Shown here: in pieces, positions 1 through 10,584 of the stretch
How the letters are laid out: the number at the start of each line of letters is the position of its first letter
Position numbering within the stretch: the stretch's first letter is position 1
Assembly (NCBI GenBank): GCA_964017185.1
Contig: OZ024874.1
Span: forward strand, 56,523,356 to 56,587,355
From: Rugalucina vietnamica
Taxonomy: Eukaryota > Mollusca > Bivalvia > Lucinida > Lucinidae
Direction of reading: 5' to 3'
Length of the DNA stretch: 64,000 nucleotides
Program-made: the position numbers and the translations under genes
Notes under the pieces: generated by a model
What the model was told of the DNA's origin: nothing
The model's input: the letters and a program-made list of their open reading frames with translations, nothing else
Databases searched by the model: none

Positions 1-734
1 CTAGAGAATAATATAACAAACTTTTCTCTAGAAAAGAAAAGAACTAAACGAAAGTTCTTTAGAATTCTCCAAAGAATTTAAGGACCATAACGACCATCAG
101 GACCAAATAAGAAGTCATTGGATTTTTCTACAACTCAGTAGTATACATAGTTTAAATATATATTTATCTAATGGTGATAAAATATTCATTCCAGTTTCAT
201 CTGGAATTGTCTATAAGGTGCTCATAGAATTTTCTATACTTCTAAATTATATAACAGTGATAAAAATAATCAATGACATTCTTCTACAAAGTTCTTTAAA
301 TACATGAACGAAATAGAATAATATAAATGAAATATATAATCAATGTTACTCCCCTTTGATACAAGTAATAGTTTTACAAAGAATAAATATTATTGAATCA
401 ATCATATATAACACTTGCGTCACAATTAGTTTAGTCCACTATGGTATTCTGTGCGGAGGAACAAAACTTGAAACTGTATAATAAAATGCCAACCCACGTT
501 TTGGCAGAATACAAAGCCAGAGGTGACTCCACAGTGCTTTTAAGACATGCTAACCTCACGAAGGAACACTAGCAAGCGTTCTTCGTACAAACGTCCCGAT
601 AGAACATTAGTTTTCTTGCAAAATAACACTAAAATGCTGTAATTTATATTGTAACATCTGCTTTATCATAAAATTCTAAAATGCACATTGAATAAAAATC
701 AGGGTGAAACTTTGCTCATAAAGACACACAATTT
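1..734. other. Gene-free AT-rich stretch, nothing recognised
   Basis: No long ORF, tRNA-like box, terminal inverted repeat or tandem array is visible. It is probably intron or upstream sequence of the host gene whose exons begin to show at 3138. Confidence 0.5.
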
Positions 735-1442
735 TCCCAATCATGGTTGATAACTATGCTGCCTTCTTTAATTGCACGCCGATGGGTCGGGCGTCAGACT
801 CTATGATGGCCCCGACTTAAAGCTATTCATCTTAGTGGGTTGGGGCCGGAGCTTCTTGTCTGTTGCTTGGCCCACCGGGGTCCAACTGGTGTTTTTCCTT
901 TGCTCCGGAGTTAGTAGGTTATTCGGCGCCCAGGGATCTCCATCGTCGGGCAGCTTACTCAATCTGTGAGTCCTGGTTTTATGATTCATCAGGATGTTTA
1001 TCATGATTTATTTGTTTGTTCTTGATGATTCATTAACTAGTTAGAGATTCACCACGAGGTCCGAAGAACTAACTAAATGTTATGAACCACTGCAGAAGCT
1101 GAGGGTGAGGTTATGGCCATGTAAAACCGGTTTAAGCCCGCCAGTAACTTTGTGTTACTGATCGTTCCAATGCGATACTTCTGTGGTGGTTCTTTTTGTT
1201 TTATGTCTTGGTGTTTAATTTTTTTTTGTGCTGTTGGCGCCTTATGTATGTTTTCATATTTTTAGTTAAGTTAAGGTAACTGAGTGGCCACCTATTTGGA
1301 AAATAGCTGCTCATTCGGCTTGCGATATGTTTTATGGTATACGTACCTGATTGTTAATTCGGTTTTTTCCCACCTCGGTTTTTGGAGTGGGAATCTTTTT
1401 CTGATTGCGCCTTTTCCTGATCTTTGCCTACTTGTACCTTTT
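735..1442 (+). mobile_element. Rep-A retroelement 3' fragment, copy 1
   Basis: This is the 3' part of the most frequent element in the window, called Rep-A here. It starts in the last codons of a reverse-transcriptase ORF (the VDNYAAFFNC stretch seen in the longer copies at 7244 and 25382). It runs through a long 3' UTR and stops at the conserved end CCTACTTGTACCTTTT. No poly(A) follows. The abrupt start is what 5' truncation during retrotransposition would give. Confidence 0.8.
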
Positions 1443-2224
1443 TACTTTAAATTACTAATTTACTAATGAAGGCGGCAGAATAAAGTGCAATAATTTCTAC
1501 TGGTAGTCACAGTACGGATCTGTAAAGTGTTACTGACAGCTCAGTCAAGTTAGCAGCGAATCTGTTGCAGCAGCGACAGCAGCAAAAAAAAAAATAAAAT
1601 AAAATAAAAATAAAAAATAAATAAATAAACAGTCAAGTTAGCTGCAGCGAAACTTTTTGCCAACTATTTTTCATACAGACAAGGCTCCAGAGTATCATCG
1701 TTTGAAGCTTACACTGATGAGCAAATCACTAAGGTGAGCTACGGTCTCTCGTTTTCGTTTAAGTCTGTCAATGGGCGCTATAAAAACGATGATGAATGTC
1801 ATCACAAACAGACGTTTTATATCCCACCTATTACCCAGTCTATGGACACTTTTACTGTAGGCAGGGAACTTTTATCCTTAAGCTATGTTATGGATGGGAT
1901 AGAAAAGTCTTGTTTGCATAATTAAGTATTCGTTTCTTATAGCACTCACAGCCAGATGAAACTGTATAAAATCGTCAACATTTTCCATAACGTTTGTAAT
2001 ATGTGGTCCAGAAAAGTTCTGTTGCAGCATTCAACATCATTTTCTGCATAGCGATCACAGCCAGACGAAAAAGAAAAAAAATAATAAGAATAAAATAATA
2101 ATAAAAAAAAAAAATGGCGACAAACATTTCCACGTAAATGGAACTTTTTTCGTAGGTGACGTCGAAAAGATGTGATTGTGGCAAAAAATGTCATTTTCTT
2201 ATGCGCTATCACCTAGATTAAAGC
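1443..2224. other. Intergenic or intronic, A-rich simple sequence
   Basis: Contains A-rich simple sequence near 1583-1630. On either side of it are two stretches (about 1535-1580 and 1632-1665) that look like reverse-complement relatives of the GCTGCAG tandem repeat at 2225-2528. A splice-like open segment at 1679-1925 is discussed under rejected items. Confidence 0.5.
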
Positions 2225-2528
2225 CAAAACAATCTGCGACAAAAATGATCGCTGCAAGCGAAATTGCTGTTTACTTAACTGTTTTTCGCTGTAGCAAAGT
2301 AGCTGCTTACTTGACCTATTTCACTGCAGCAAAATTGGCGCTAACTTGACTTATTTTGCTGCAGCAAATTTAATTCTAACGCTGCAAGCAAAATTGCCAT
2401 TAACTTGACTGCTTTTGCTGTAGCGAAATTGCTGCTACATGTAACATGACCGATTTTGCTGCAGTAAAATTGCTGCTAACTTGGCCGTTTTTGATGCAGC
2501 AAATTTGCTGTTTATTTGACCGAGCTGA
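2225..2528. repeat. Degenerate minisatellite with TTGCTGCAGCAAAATTGCTG units
   Basis: About seven diverged units of 34-60 bp. Each combines a palindromic TTGCTGCAGCAA-like core with a following CTAACTTGAC-like segment. The spacing is irregular, so this is an old array. Confidence 0.7.
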
Positions 2529-2934
2529 CCTTGTAGGAAAAATAAGTTAAATCAGCTGGTTCTCCGAATCGCTTTATTTTTTCGAATGGTGCTTTATTGA
2601 CCTTCTACTACGGTCATGTACCATCAGTAGAGCAAAGAGTTGTTGACAAAAATAGAGGCTTTGGCTACATTGATAGAAATATTTGAGTGTGGCTGTATGG
2701 TTATATTATAGAAACAAAATGTTTATGTTTTCGTGTGTCTACCATACATTTCACCTATTTTGAAATCATTCAGGTGAAACACAGGTATAGCACAAAGACA
2801 ACAAACATAGTCACCTTACCTCAATTATACATTGTCAGCTCTGGGACCCTTTCTCAACAATGAAATCATCCAAGGCTGGGCTTAGCTAAGCCCTTCCCTG
2901 CACATTGAAAAAAATCCAAGCATAAGAGCATTGG
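2529..2934. other. No feature recognised
   Basis: AT-rich sequence without a supported ORF, tandem repeat or transposon end. Confidence 0.4.
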
Positions 2935-3036
2935 ATTTCTACCCCGGCTATCCCGGGTTTGTATCCCATCAGGGACGTGGAATGTTTTTAAACTATGCAT
3001 CACTTCTTCGTAAGGAATTTTATATTCGTAAGACAC
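2935..3036 (+). mobile_element. Fragment of the TRIM-like repeat with tRNA-like box B
   Basis: Matches the reverse strand of the repeats at 30405-31031. It has the same box-B-like segment, then CCCATCAGGGACGTGG, then the tail AAACTATGCATCA and an ATTCGTAAG end. It is diverged and lacks the box A half. It lies 0.1 kb upstream of the micro-exon. Confidence 0.6.
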
Positions 3037-3070
3037 TATGCATTTAAAATCACTAAGGAATAAGGGAAAC

Positions 3071-3106
3071 TAAAACAAAACAAAACAAAACAAAACAAAA
3101 CAAAAA
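3071..3106. repeat. (AAAAC)n microsatellite
   Basis: Seven near-perfect AAAAC units just upstream of the pyrimidine tract of the 3138 exon. Confidence 0.9.
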
Positions 3107-3137
3107 ATTGGTCATCCGCAGTCTTCTTCTTTTCCAG

Positions 3138-3167
3138 ATATAAGTCAGCTCTACCGCGGCAGATACG
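3138..3167 (+). CDS. Host gene, micro-exon of 30 nt (partial gene)
   Basis: A 30-nt segment lies between a strong acceptor (TCTTCTTCTTTTCCAG) and a consensus donor (GTAAGTCAG). Read in phase 1 it gives ISQLYRGRYG with no stop. Both ends are phase 1, the phase used by the next two exons and by the outer edges of the discoidin domain downstream. Its first codon needs one base from an upstream exon that I cannot locate, so the true 5' end is probably left of the window. It encodes only ten residues and no domain can be named. The call rests on splice-site quality and phase agreement. A chance pair of sites is possible but unlikely given how well they match. Confidence 0.55.
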
Positions 3168-3790
3168 GTAAGTCAGACATATTTACACCATTACGAAAGC
3201 ACGCCCATGCAACATACATATTTTTTTTTTTCATAAAATGTGATCTCACATTTTATCAACCAAAAGTAACAGTGTATTTGTAATACTGCCATTTGAAATT
3301 TTAACGAATCGTTTAACTAACGACATGGTTAATTTTGAACAATTGGCATCTGATAACTGGTTAGCCGCTCAGGTCTGGGCATGCCCGGGAAAAGTGGTGA
3401 CAGTCAAGCCATTCATCCATATAAGCCATAGTGGCTTATTTGGGTGGTTATATTTGAAGCATGTTTATCTATCTTCTGATACTGAGCCGATCAATTTCTG
3501 ATCATCACTTTAGATGATCATCACCTTGCCTTTTGGATGTCAGGACATCCTCTCGTCACACTGAATAGCGTTACCAAAAATCATTTTTAGTAATTGTTGG
3601 TTGTACCTGAGCATTATATATGCGTGTATATTATCACGATGACATCCCCAAATAAACTACTTTATGTAAAACATTAAAATTAATTTTGCAGTAAGGTCAG
3701 TTGACGTTTTACAGTAGTCAGACAAGAAGGACACATGAATTAAATTGCGAAGGATTAATATTTACATTTACCTGTACTTGTTATTTGCAG
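3168..3790 (+). other. Intron of the host gene
   Basis: Inferred intron between the micro-exon and the 3791 exon. Near 3190-3220 it carries one end of the Rep-H MITE family (ATTACGAAAGCACGCCCATG) seen again at 6887 and 13545. Nothing else is recognised. Confidence 0.45.
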
Positions 3791-3868
3791 GAGACAGTTC
3801 AGCAGAACATATGGGCGCATTTGCTCTTGGCCTACCCATCCAGCCCATACTAGATTTGACAGATTGGG
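3791..3868 (+). CDS. Host gene, 78-nt exon (partial gene)
   Basis: The acceptor TTGTTATTTGCAG precedes the exon and the donor GTAATTACT follows it. In phase 1 the exon reads DSSAEHMGAFALG and then LPIQPILDLTDW, without stops, and it ends in phase 1. Length 78 nt is a multiple of three, so the exon is symmetric. Joined to the micro-exon it continues RGRYG-DSSAEH; joined to the 13136 exon it continues DLTDW-VQQVLES. I do not recognise the fold. The intron to the next exon would be 9.3 kb and is filled with retroelement tails and SINEs. Confidence comes from the phase chain rather than from homology. Confidence 0.55.
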
Positions 3869-4535
3869 GTAATTACTATTGTTATTGTATTTAATTATTA
3901 CCATTAATTAAATTACTTTTATTTTCAAAATAATTAAGAATAATTAACATTCAGTCTTTTCTACTCCACAATTATTGTAATGTAATTAATGTCAGGGGCA
4001 AAAGGGGAGTAATTAATAATTACATTGGTTGATAGAATTACTTTGAATTGCTTTTCAAGAAAGTCAAGTTTATATCTTTAATAGATATCGGTGGGTAGAT
4101 CTATGAAGTATTCCGTCTATACAAGGTTTGGTTACTCAATATAGCCATAGGCGTAATAACGTTTGTGCCAAATGCTATGCACTATTATTACTAGCTCTCG
4201 GAATTGACCCTATTTTCATCTTCCTTCACTGGTTATTAAGATGAGATCCATTCATCATCTGACACAGTATCACTTGCTGATCCTGCCCATTCTATTCCTT
4301 GAATCCGTAGCCCGAAATAACCTGATAAATAGAACTTCAACCATACTTTGTAATGTTACACAGTAGTCGCCGCCATCTTTTGCCATTTCTACAATAACTT
4401 TAGCCCTCTGTATTTTACTTGTTCTGCCCAAGCTGCTCACACTGCCTCTCAGTTATTCAAGTTACTTGTTGGTACATATGTATAATAGTTTCTTAAAATA
4501 AAGATCCGTTTTATTCTTATATTTGTGTATAATTG
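3869..4535 (+). other. Intron sequence, AT-rich, nothing recognised
   Basis: Starts with TTATTATTA/TTAATTA-rich sequence. No transposon ends or tandem arrays were identified. Confidence 0.4.
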
Positions 4536-4968
4536 AACCACTGCAGTAGCTGGTCCTGTAAAATCGGTTTAGAGATTCACCACGAGGACCGAAGAACTAA
4601 CTAAATGTTTTGAACCACTGCAATACCTGATGGCGAGATTATTGCCATGTAAAACCGGTTTAAGCCCGCCAGTAATACTGATCGTTCCAAGGCGATATTT
4701 CTGTGGTGGTTCTTTTTGTTTTATGTCTTGGTGTTTAAAATTTTTGTGCTGTTGGCGACTTATGTATGTTTTCATATTTTTAGTTAAGTTTAGGTAACTG
4801 AGTGGTCACCTATTGGGAAAATAGCTGCCAATTCGGCATACTATATGTTTTCAGGGACCGTATAAGTTCCTGATTGTTAATTAAGTTTTTATTTACCATC
4901 TCGGTTTTTGGAGTGGAAATCTTTTTCTGATTGCGCCTTTTCCTGATCTTTGTCTACTTGTACCTTTT
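4536..4968 (+). mobile_element. Rep-A retroelement 3' fragment, copy 2 (rearranged)
   Basis: The first 36 bp match an internal Rep-A segment (GAACCACTGCAG to CGGTTT). They are joined directly to an earlier Rep-A segment (AGAGATTCACCACGAGG), which then runs to the usual end at TACTTGTACCTTTT. The out-of-order join suggests an internal rearrangement or template jump. Confidence 0.7.
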
Positions 4969-4975
4969 AAATCCC

Positions 4976-5274
4976 CTGGTATTTTTATATTACTGATAGT
5001 GCCAAGGAGATACTTCTGTTGTGGATCCATTTGTTTTATGTTTTGGAGTCGAGTTTTTGTGCTGTTTGATCCTTATGTACGTTTCCATTGTTTTAGTTAA
5101 GTTCAGGTAACGGAGTGGCCGCATATTGGAAAATAGCTTCTCACTTGGCTAACGATATGTTTTCTAAGTAATAAGAACCTAATTGTTAATTTAGCTTTTT
5201 CCCACCTCGGTTTTTGAAGTATGAATTTCTCTATGACTCTGTCTGTTCCTGATCATTGCCTACTTGTATCTTTA
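4976..5274 (+). mobile_element. Second, diverged Rep-A 3' end in tandem
   Basis: A more diverged copy of the last 300 bp of Rep-A directly follows copy 2 in the same orientation and ends at TACTTGTATCTTTA. It belongs to a different subfamily, so this is either repeated use of one site or an old duplication. Confidence 0.65.
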
Positions 5275-5309
5275 TATGAACCTCACACTCATTGAAGTTG
5301 GATCAACAT

Positions 5310-5374
5310 TTCTTTCTTTCTCTCTTTCTTTGTTTCTTTCCTTTGTTTCTTTGTTTCTTTCTTTCTTTCTTTCT
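5310..5374. repeat. (TTTC)n simple repeat
   Basis: Imperfect TTTC/TTTG tetranucleotide tract just after the tandem Rep-A ends. Confidence 0.85.
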
Positions 5375-5613
5375 GATAACTACCCCAAAAAGCTAAAATA
5401 TTTTTTCTCCAAATTATATATTTGCAAAGCTACGATTCGCATGGATCCGTTTGTCTAAGTTTCTCTTTGCATTAATTCGTGTGCGTTATTTGCCTTCACG
5501 CATGCGTCGGATTCGATTCACTGCAAAAAATGCGCTTACATTACGTACAGTGCGTTGATGAGCGAAAGCAAGCGTAAAGATTTGACCATGAAGCGCAACC
5601 CTTCGCTTGATAT

Positions 5614-5836
5614 ATTTTTTTTTTTGGATTCAGTTTAAAGTCCCTTTCAAGATAATTTCAGCTCATATGAGACGGGCCAATCAGTAGGTGGGCGAAAACG
5701 GGAGGACCCCGAGAAAAAACACCTGGCACACCCGCAAGCAGAACTTGGCTTGTCTCACATGTGGCTACAGCGGGGCTCGAACCCACACCAGATACAGCGG
5801 TGAGATGCTCTTAACCGCTCGGCCACGGGGGCCGCG
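5614..5836 (-). mobile_element. tRNA-derived SINE, copy 1, with 14-bp target duplication
   Basis: On the minus strand it begins with a tRNA-like head: box A TGGCCGAGCGGTTAAGAGC and box B GGTTCGAGCCC. A body containing the AAAGGGAC.TAAA motif follows, and it ends in a T/A tract at 5614-5625. Identical 14-bp sequences CCTTCGCTTGATAT flank it at 5600-5613 and 5837-5850, a clear target-site duplication. The central block AGTTTTACGTCCCTTTCAAG, best preserved in the second copy, may be one of the conserved SINE superfamily domains, which I cannot verify. Confidence 0.88.
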
Positions 5837-6591
5837 CCTTCGCTTGATATGCAAATAATTATAATAATTCTGATCGCGCCATGCTATTTTACCGTTAGCC
5901 GCAAACCTTTACACACGATTGCATCTTGCCGGCGATTGATGAACGCAGTAAAACGCACAAAAGCGAACAATTGTTTTCGCCACACCTGTTTGAAATTATT
6001 CTGGCAAGTAAGACCAATCTTGACAAAGTCAGAAGAACTCATGCGAACACAACCATCGATATACGGCTGCTCTGATTCAAACGCACATAAAAGAATTGAA
6101 ACGAATCTTTCTGAACTCTAGTATCGCAACTGTCGCGGTTGAGGGTCTTTCGCAAAGGTGGGACGACGCCTTAACGCTAATTATTTCTGCATTAATTCTG
6201 TGCTGACATCCATTTCCCCAAATATTTTAAATTATGTTTGGAGGGCGGGTTTTGGCAATCCTGTTTATGAACCTGTTGATGATAGGTATTATCCGATTAA
6301 GTAAGCCTGTTGTGCCAAATATTATAATTTTGTTCCGTTTCAACGCGACACTGTATGACAAGGGGAAAGGGCAATACTCATCGTGACTATTGTAGTCATG
6401 CTAAGTATTTGACAGATTCTATGAGCAGTCTTTTACTGTGCAATCAATCAGAAATAACCTACTCGCAAATTTGAATTCGGTTTATGTTTACTTAAAGGTA
6501 CCAGACAACGTACATGGTTCGTTTACGATCTGAGTGAAAGCGTACATGTTTCTGGACTGCGCTTTACACGTGCAGGTGGTATAACAGGTAC
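5837..6591. other. No gene recognised
   Basis: A 90-codon open stretch at 5849-6121 is the flank into which the SINE inserted; it has no recognisable domain and no good splice sites. Otherwise it is mixed-composition intron-like DNA. Confidence 0.4.
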
Positions 6592-6671
6592 ATTTGAGCC
6601 GCGCCATGACAAAACCAACAATGTGGTTTCCGAACAGGCCCGACACAAACCTAGCTGTACAAGCACAGAAT
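6592..6671 (+). mobile_element. MITE-S fragment (GAGCCGCGCCATGA family)
   Basis: The first 80 bp of a repeat that recurs at 43580 and, inverted, at 50535. It runs from GAGCCGCGCCATGACAAAACC through CCGACACAAACC to GTACAAGCACAGAA. It is cut off by the SINE that follows. Confidence 0.65.
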
Positions 6672-6870
6672 ATTTTTTTTTTGATTCAGTTTTACGTCCC
6701 TTTCAAGCTTTTTCACTCATATCAAGACGAATCAATCGGTAGGTGGGGCAAAAACCGGAGTGCCCGGGGAAAAACCACCTGACACACCCCGCAAGCAGAA
6801 CTTGGCTTGTCCCACATGTGACTCGTGCTCCGTGCGAGGCGCGAACCCACAGCGGTGAGATGATCGAATG
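6672..6870 (-). mobile_element. tRNA-derived SINE, copy 2 (diverged head)
   Basis: Same family and orientation as 5614-5836: poly(T) at its left end, AGTTTTACGTCCCTTTCAAG, the CAATCGGTAGGTGGGGC block and a CGCGAACCCAC box-B remnant. The box A region is lost. It sits inside MITE-S, so it inserted later. Confidence 0.75.
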
Positions 6871-6886
6871 ATCAAGAGCACTGCAT

Positions 6887-7060
6887 TACGAAAACATGCC
6901 TATGTAATATACAGAGTTTTCTTAATTTATAAAAATTGAAAATTTTCATTGGAACATTTTGATATTTGCCGAGGCGGTTCTAACGAGTACCCATAATCTA
7001 TGTTTTGGAGCAAAATTAAGAAAAATAGGTCTACCCCTGCAAACCACAGTTTTTTTTTTT
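6887..7060 (+). mobile_element. Rep-H MITE fragment
   Basis: Contains the Rep-H end (CATTACGAAAACATGCC), half of the palindrome found intact at 13672 (GCCGAGGCGGTTCTAA), then GAGTACCCATAATCTATG and a GGAGCAAAATTAAG segment. It is truncated compared with 13545-13885. Confidence 0.6.
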
Positions 7061-7243
7061 TGTTGTTGATATTTTTGGATTGTATACACTTGCATCATAT
7101 TAGAATACACTGCTGGCGACTAATTCGGCGCATCTACGGACTTCAAATAAATTGTTGACTGTACAGTTTTTTGTATGTGACATTAGATTAATCATTGCTG
7201 AATAAGGCAAGATGATTTTCCTCTAACATATTTTACAATTTAG

Positions 7244-8500
7244 AAAGGTACAAGAAGGCAACGATCAGGAAAAGGCGCAATCAGAAAAAGATTCCCACTC
7301 CAAAAACCGAGGTGGGAAAAAAACTAAGTTTACAACCAGGCACGTATACAATGAAAACACATCGTAAGCCGAATGAGCTGCTATTTTCCCAATAGGTGGC
7401 CACTCAGTTACCTAAACTTAACTAAAATATGAAAAAAATACATAAGGCGCCAACAGCACAAACAATGTTTGAATACCAAGACATAAAACAATAAGAACCA
7501 CCACAGAAGTATCGCCTTGGAACGATCAGAAATATAAAATAACTGGCGGGCTTAAACCGGTTTTACAGGAACCTAACCACACCCTCAGCTTCTGCAGTGG
7601 TTCACAATATTTAGTTAGTTGTTCGGTCCTCGGGGTGAATCTCTAACTAGTCAATGAATCATCATGGACAAACAAATAAATCATGATAAACTCCATGATG
7701 AATCAAAACCCAGGACTCACAGATTGAATAAGCTGCCCGACGATGGAGATCCCTGTGCGCCCAATAACTTACTAACTCCGGAGCAAAACAAAAGCACCAG
7801 TTGAACTGTGGAGGGCCAAGCAACAGACAAGAAGCTCTGGCCCCAACCAACTTAAATGAATAGCTTTATGTCGGGGCATAGAGTCTGACACCCGACCCAC
7901 CGGCGTGCAATTAAAGAAGGCAGCATAGTTATCAACCATGATTGGGTTAAAAACTAAGCATGCAGACTGTCGCATAACATTTAAGTTATAACCTATACGT
8001 CTGTCTGTAACTCGTAATGTTTTTTTCTGAATTGAAAAAGTCATTCTTTCCTATAAATTTCTTAAATTTGTAAACCAAGTCACCATAAAATTCTGGTTCC
8101 GAAAGGCCCCTTGTCTTTAGCCTGACATTAAATTTGGAAATCAGTTCAAAGTGTCTGCGATAAAATTTAAAAAATATTTTTCGAAGTTTATGATACCGAT
8201 AGCCCTGCCGGAGAAGTTTGGCTGTTTAACATTTATTTCGCACATTGAAGTCCGCAACATGATTGCATACTCTAGCAAACCTAATAAGTTGCTAAATGTA
8301 TACGCCATAAGAAGCACGGCGAGGAACGTCACCATCCAAAAACGGAATATACTATATCAAAATCAAAGTCATTGCATTTATCATAAATTTTAGAAGAAAC
8401 GAATCCATTTGCGATGGAAAGATGTAAATCTAAAAATGGGGCTTCAGTATCTGTGTTGTTTAACATCAGCTTAACATCACTAACCAATAGTTTTTGTGTC
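7244..8500 (-). mobile_element. Rep-A retroelement, copy 3, with decayed reverse-transcriptase end
   Basis: On the minus strand, frame-shifted pieces of a reverse-transcriptase C-terminus can be read in order: EAPFLDLHLS, then IYDKCNDFDFDIV, then a YGVYI / QLIRFARV block broken by a stop, then YRYHKLRK, EFYGDLVYKFKK and VDNYAAFF. The 3' UTR ends at 7244 with the shared Rep-A terminus. I compare the motif order with Penelope-like/Naiad-like reverse transcriptases from memory; a LINE cannot be excluded. The reading frame is broken by stops and shifts, so it is a pseudogene. Confidence 0.7.
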
Positions 8501-8562
8501 CTGCAAAATGTCTGCGAATTGCTGCGCACGTGTTTAGATTTAGTTAAAACAATCACTTTCAT

Positions 8563-9060
8563 GTCAAAGGTCTGGTTATACCCAAATAAAATCTGAAATA
8601 AGAATGTTCATATATCAATGAGTGTAAAGATACAAGGCAAAATCACTGCACCATGAAATCAGGTTACAGTGACCTATAATCACTTTGGGGTCAAATGTCT
8701 GGTCATAATGTGTCAGAAGTATGTTCGTATAACAAAGTGTCAAAATATAAGGCACAAATTACTGGATCATGAAATTAGGTCACAGTGACTTATCACCACT
8801 TTGGGGTCAAAGGTCTTGTCAAACTCACGTTTAATGTGAAAGAAGTATGTTCATATACCGATTGAGTGTTAAAATGTAAGGCGAAATCACTGACCCAGAA
8901 AATTAGGCCACAGTGACCTATAAGTATGTTATAGTGAAAGCTCCGGCAGTACTTATCAATAATCTATGAGAAGTATGTAAATGTACTTATTGAGTGTCAA
9001 AATATAAGGCAAAATCATTGGACCATGGGAATTAGGTCAACCCAGCCTCAACTACATGAC
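8563..9060. repeat. Tandem repeat of about 120-bp units with near-perfect AGGTCAnnnTGACCT palindromes
   Basis: Roughly four diverged units, each containing GAAGTATGTTCATATA, GAGTGT.AAAATATAAGGC, AAATCACTG.ACCATG and a TAGGTCACAGTGACCTAT-like block. The inverted half-sites lie at 8661-8675, 8777-8791 and 8905-8919, each with one mismatch to AGGTCACAGTGACCT. Confidence 0.75.
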
Positions 9061-9271
9061 ACACAAGTCAGTGTCACAAAGTCGAAAGATAACTGACAAA
9101 ACAGATCCTTAAAGGTGTTTCTATTAAAAAAATAAGATTTTATTTGAAGATGTCTAGATTTTGACCCCTAGCCCCACCCCTGACTCAGACTCAGTGGTCA
9201 GATTCATTTAACATACTGAGTACTTATGACCTAAGTATGAATAATTTATTATCAGTTGTTGTAAAGATATA
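9061..9271. other. Part of a dispersed bivalve-type repeat
   Basis: Contains GACCCCTAGCCCCACCCCTGA, the reverse strand of a block also present at 39595, 39770 and 39945. It leads directly into the Rep-E transposon end at 9272. Confidence 0.45.
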
Positions 9272-9985
9272 CACTGACAAAAAGTTATGAGAGGCCGCCT
9301 TTTCAAACTCATTTTTAATTTATAAGCCATGTTCAAAATTGAATGATTTTTTTTGCTTAAAGACGTGTCTTTCAAGTAAGTTAAGTTGCAAAATGTTCAG
9401 AAATAATTTTCTTTCACTAAACGCGTTTTTCATGTAAAAATGCAAAAATCAATGTTTTTGAATAAAAATTGGTGAACGCGCAAAAATTATTGAAATGAGG
9501 AACGGGTGTCATCAAATGAGCCGTTCCAGGTTGGAAAAAACATCAAACATTCGAATTTTCTCAACTTGTAGATTTTTTTACGAATTTTTAAAAAATCGCT
9601 TTTTTCGAGGTTTTTGGAAAAATCAACAATGTGCCTTTTAAACATATTAATCCCTGTTAAATTCACTGAATGAGGCATGGAAATGAAAAATATACCTCGA
9701 AAAAGCTGCGGTATACGATTTTCGAGGACAAACAGGTTACGACTGTCGCAGACTTCCGGTTTCAATGCCAAATTTCAACGACCAAAATAACAAAATCAGT
9801 GGACGATTTTTTAAATTTTCAAAATCTATCAGAGTCAAGTATTAAACATAAAATAATCGCTGAAAATTTCAATGCCGTGCTGCTGCTAATAATGCAACCG
9901 GATAAGAACAAAGTTTGTATGCAAATTGCTGTTAATTATGTTGCTGTCTTCTTGCATTTACAAAACTCAAACAAAAATTATTCTT
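9272..9985 (+). mobile_element. Rep-E transposon, partial copy
   Basis: Starts with CACTGACAAAAAGTTATGAG, the diverged terminal repeat of the complete Rep-E element at 25154-28671. It follows that element collinearly but lacks the Rep-A insertion (empty site near 9502) and the CGTACG element (empty site near 9838-9860). The right end is missing: similarity stops near 9985. Confidence 0.8.
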
Positions 9986-10039
9986 ATTCCATGCCAGGGT
10001 TTGGGGCTAGAGGTTAAATTCTAGCACATAATAATGGCT

Positions 10040-10584
10040 TTTTTTGCTCCGGAGTTAGTAAGTTATTCGGCGCCCAGGGATCTCCATCGTCGGGCAGCTT
10101 ACTGAATCTGTGAGTCCTGATATTTGATTCATCAGGATGTTTATCATGATTTATTTGTTTGTTCTTGATGATTCATTGACTAGTTAGAGATTCACCACGA
10201 GGACCGAAGAACTAACTAAATGTTATGAACCACTGCAGAAGCTGAGGGTGAGGTTATGGCCATGTAAAATCGATTTAAACCCGTTAGTAACTTTGTGTTA
10301 CTGATCGTTCCAAGTCGATACTTCTGTGGTGGTTCTTTTTGTTTCATGTCTTGGTGTTTAAATTATTTTTTGCTGTTGGCGCCTTATGTATGTTTTCATA
10401 TTTTAGTTAAGGTAAGGTAACTGAGTGGCCACCTATTGGGAAAATACCTGCTCATTCGGCTTACGAAATGTTTTATGGTATAAGTACCTAATTGTTACTT
10501 TGGTTTTTTTTCCACCTCGGTTTTTGGAGTGGGAATCTTTCTCTGATTGCGCCTTTTCCTGATCTTTGCCTACTTGTACCTTTT
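10040..10584 (+). mobile_element. Rep-A retroelement 3' fragment, copy 4
   Basis: Begins in the Rep-A 3' UTR (GCTCCGGAGTTAGTAAGTTA) and ends at CCTACTTGTACCTTTTT. It is 5' truncated, has no poly(A) and is close in sequence to copy 1. Confidence 0.8.

Noticed and set aside
1679-1925. Exon-like segment (acceptor TTTTTCATACAG, donor CTAAG|GTGAGC, open frame QGSRVSSFEAYTDEQITK)
   Set aside because: Splice sites look fair, but no reading frame leaves it in phase 1 as the following micro-exon requires. No domain is recognised.
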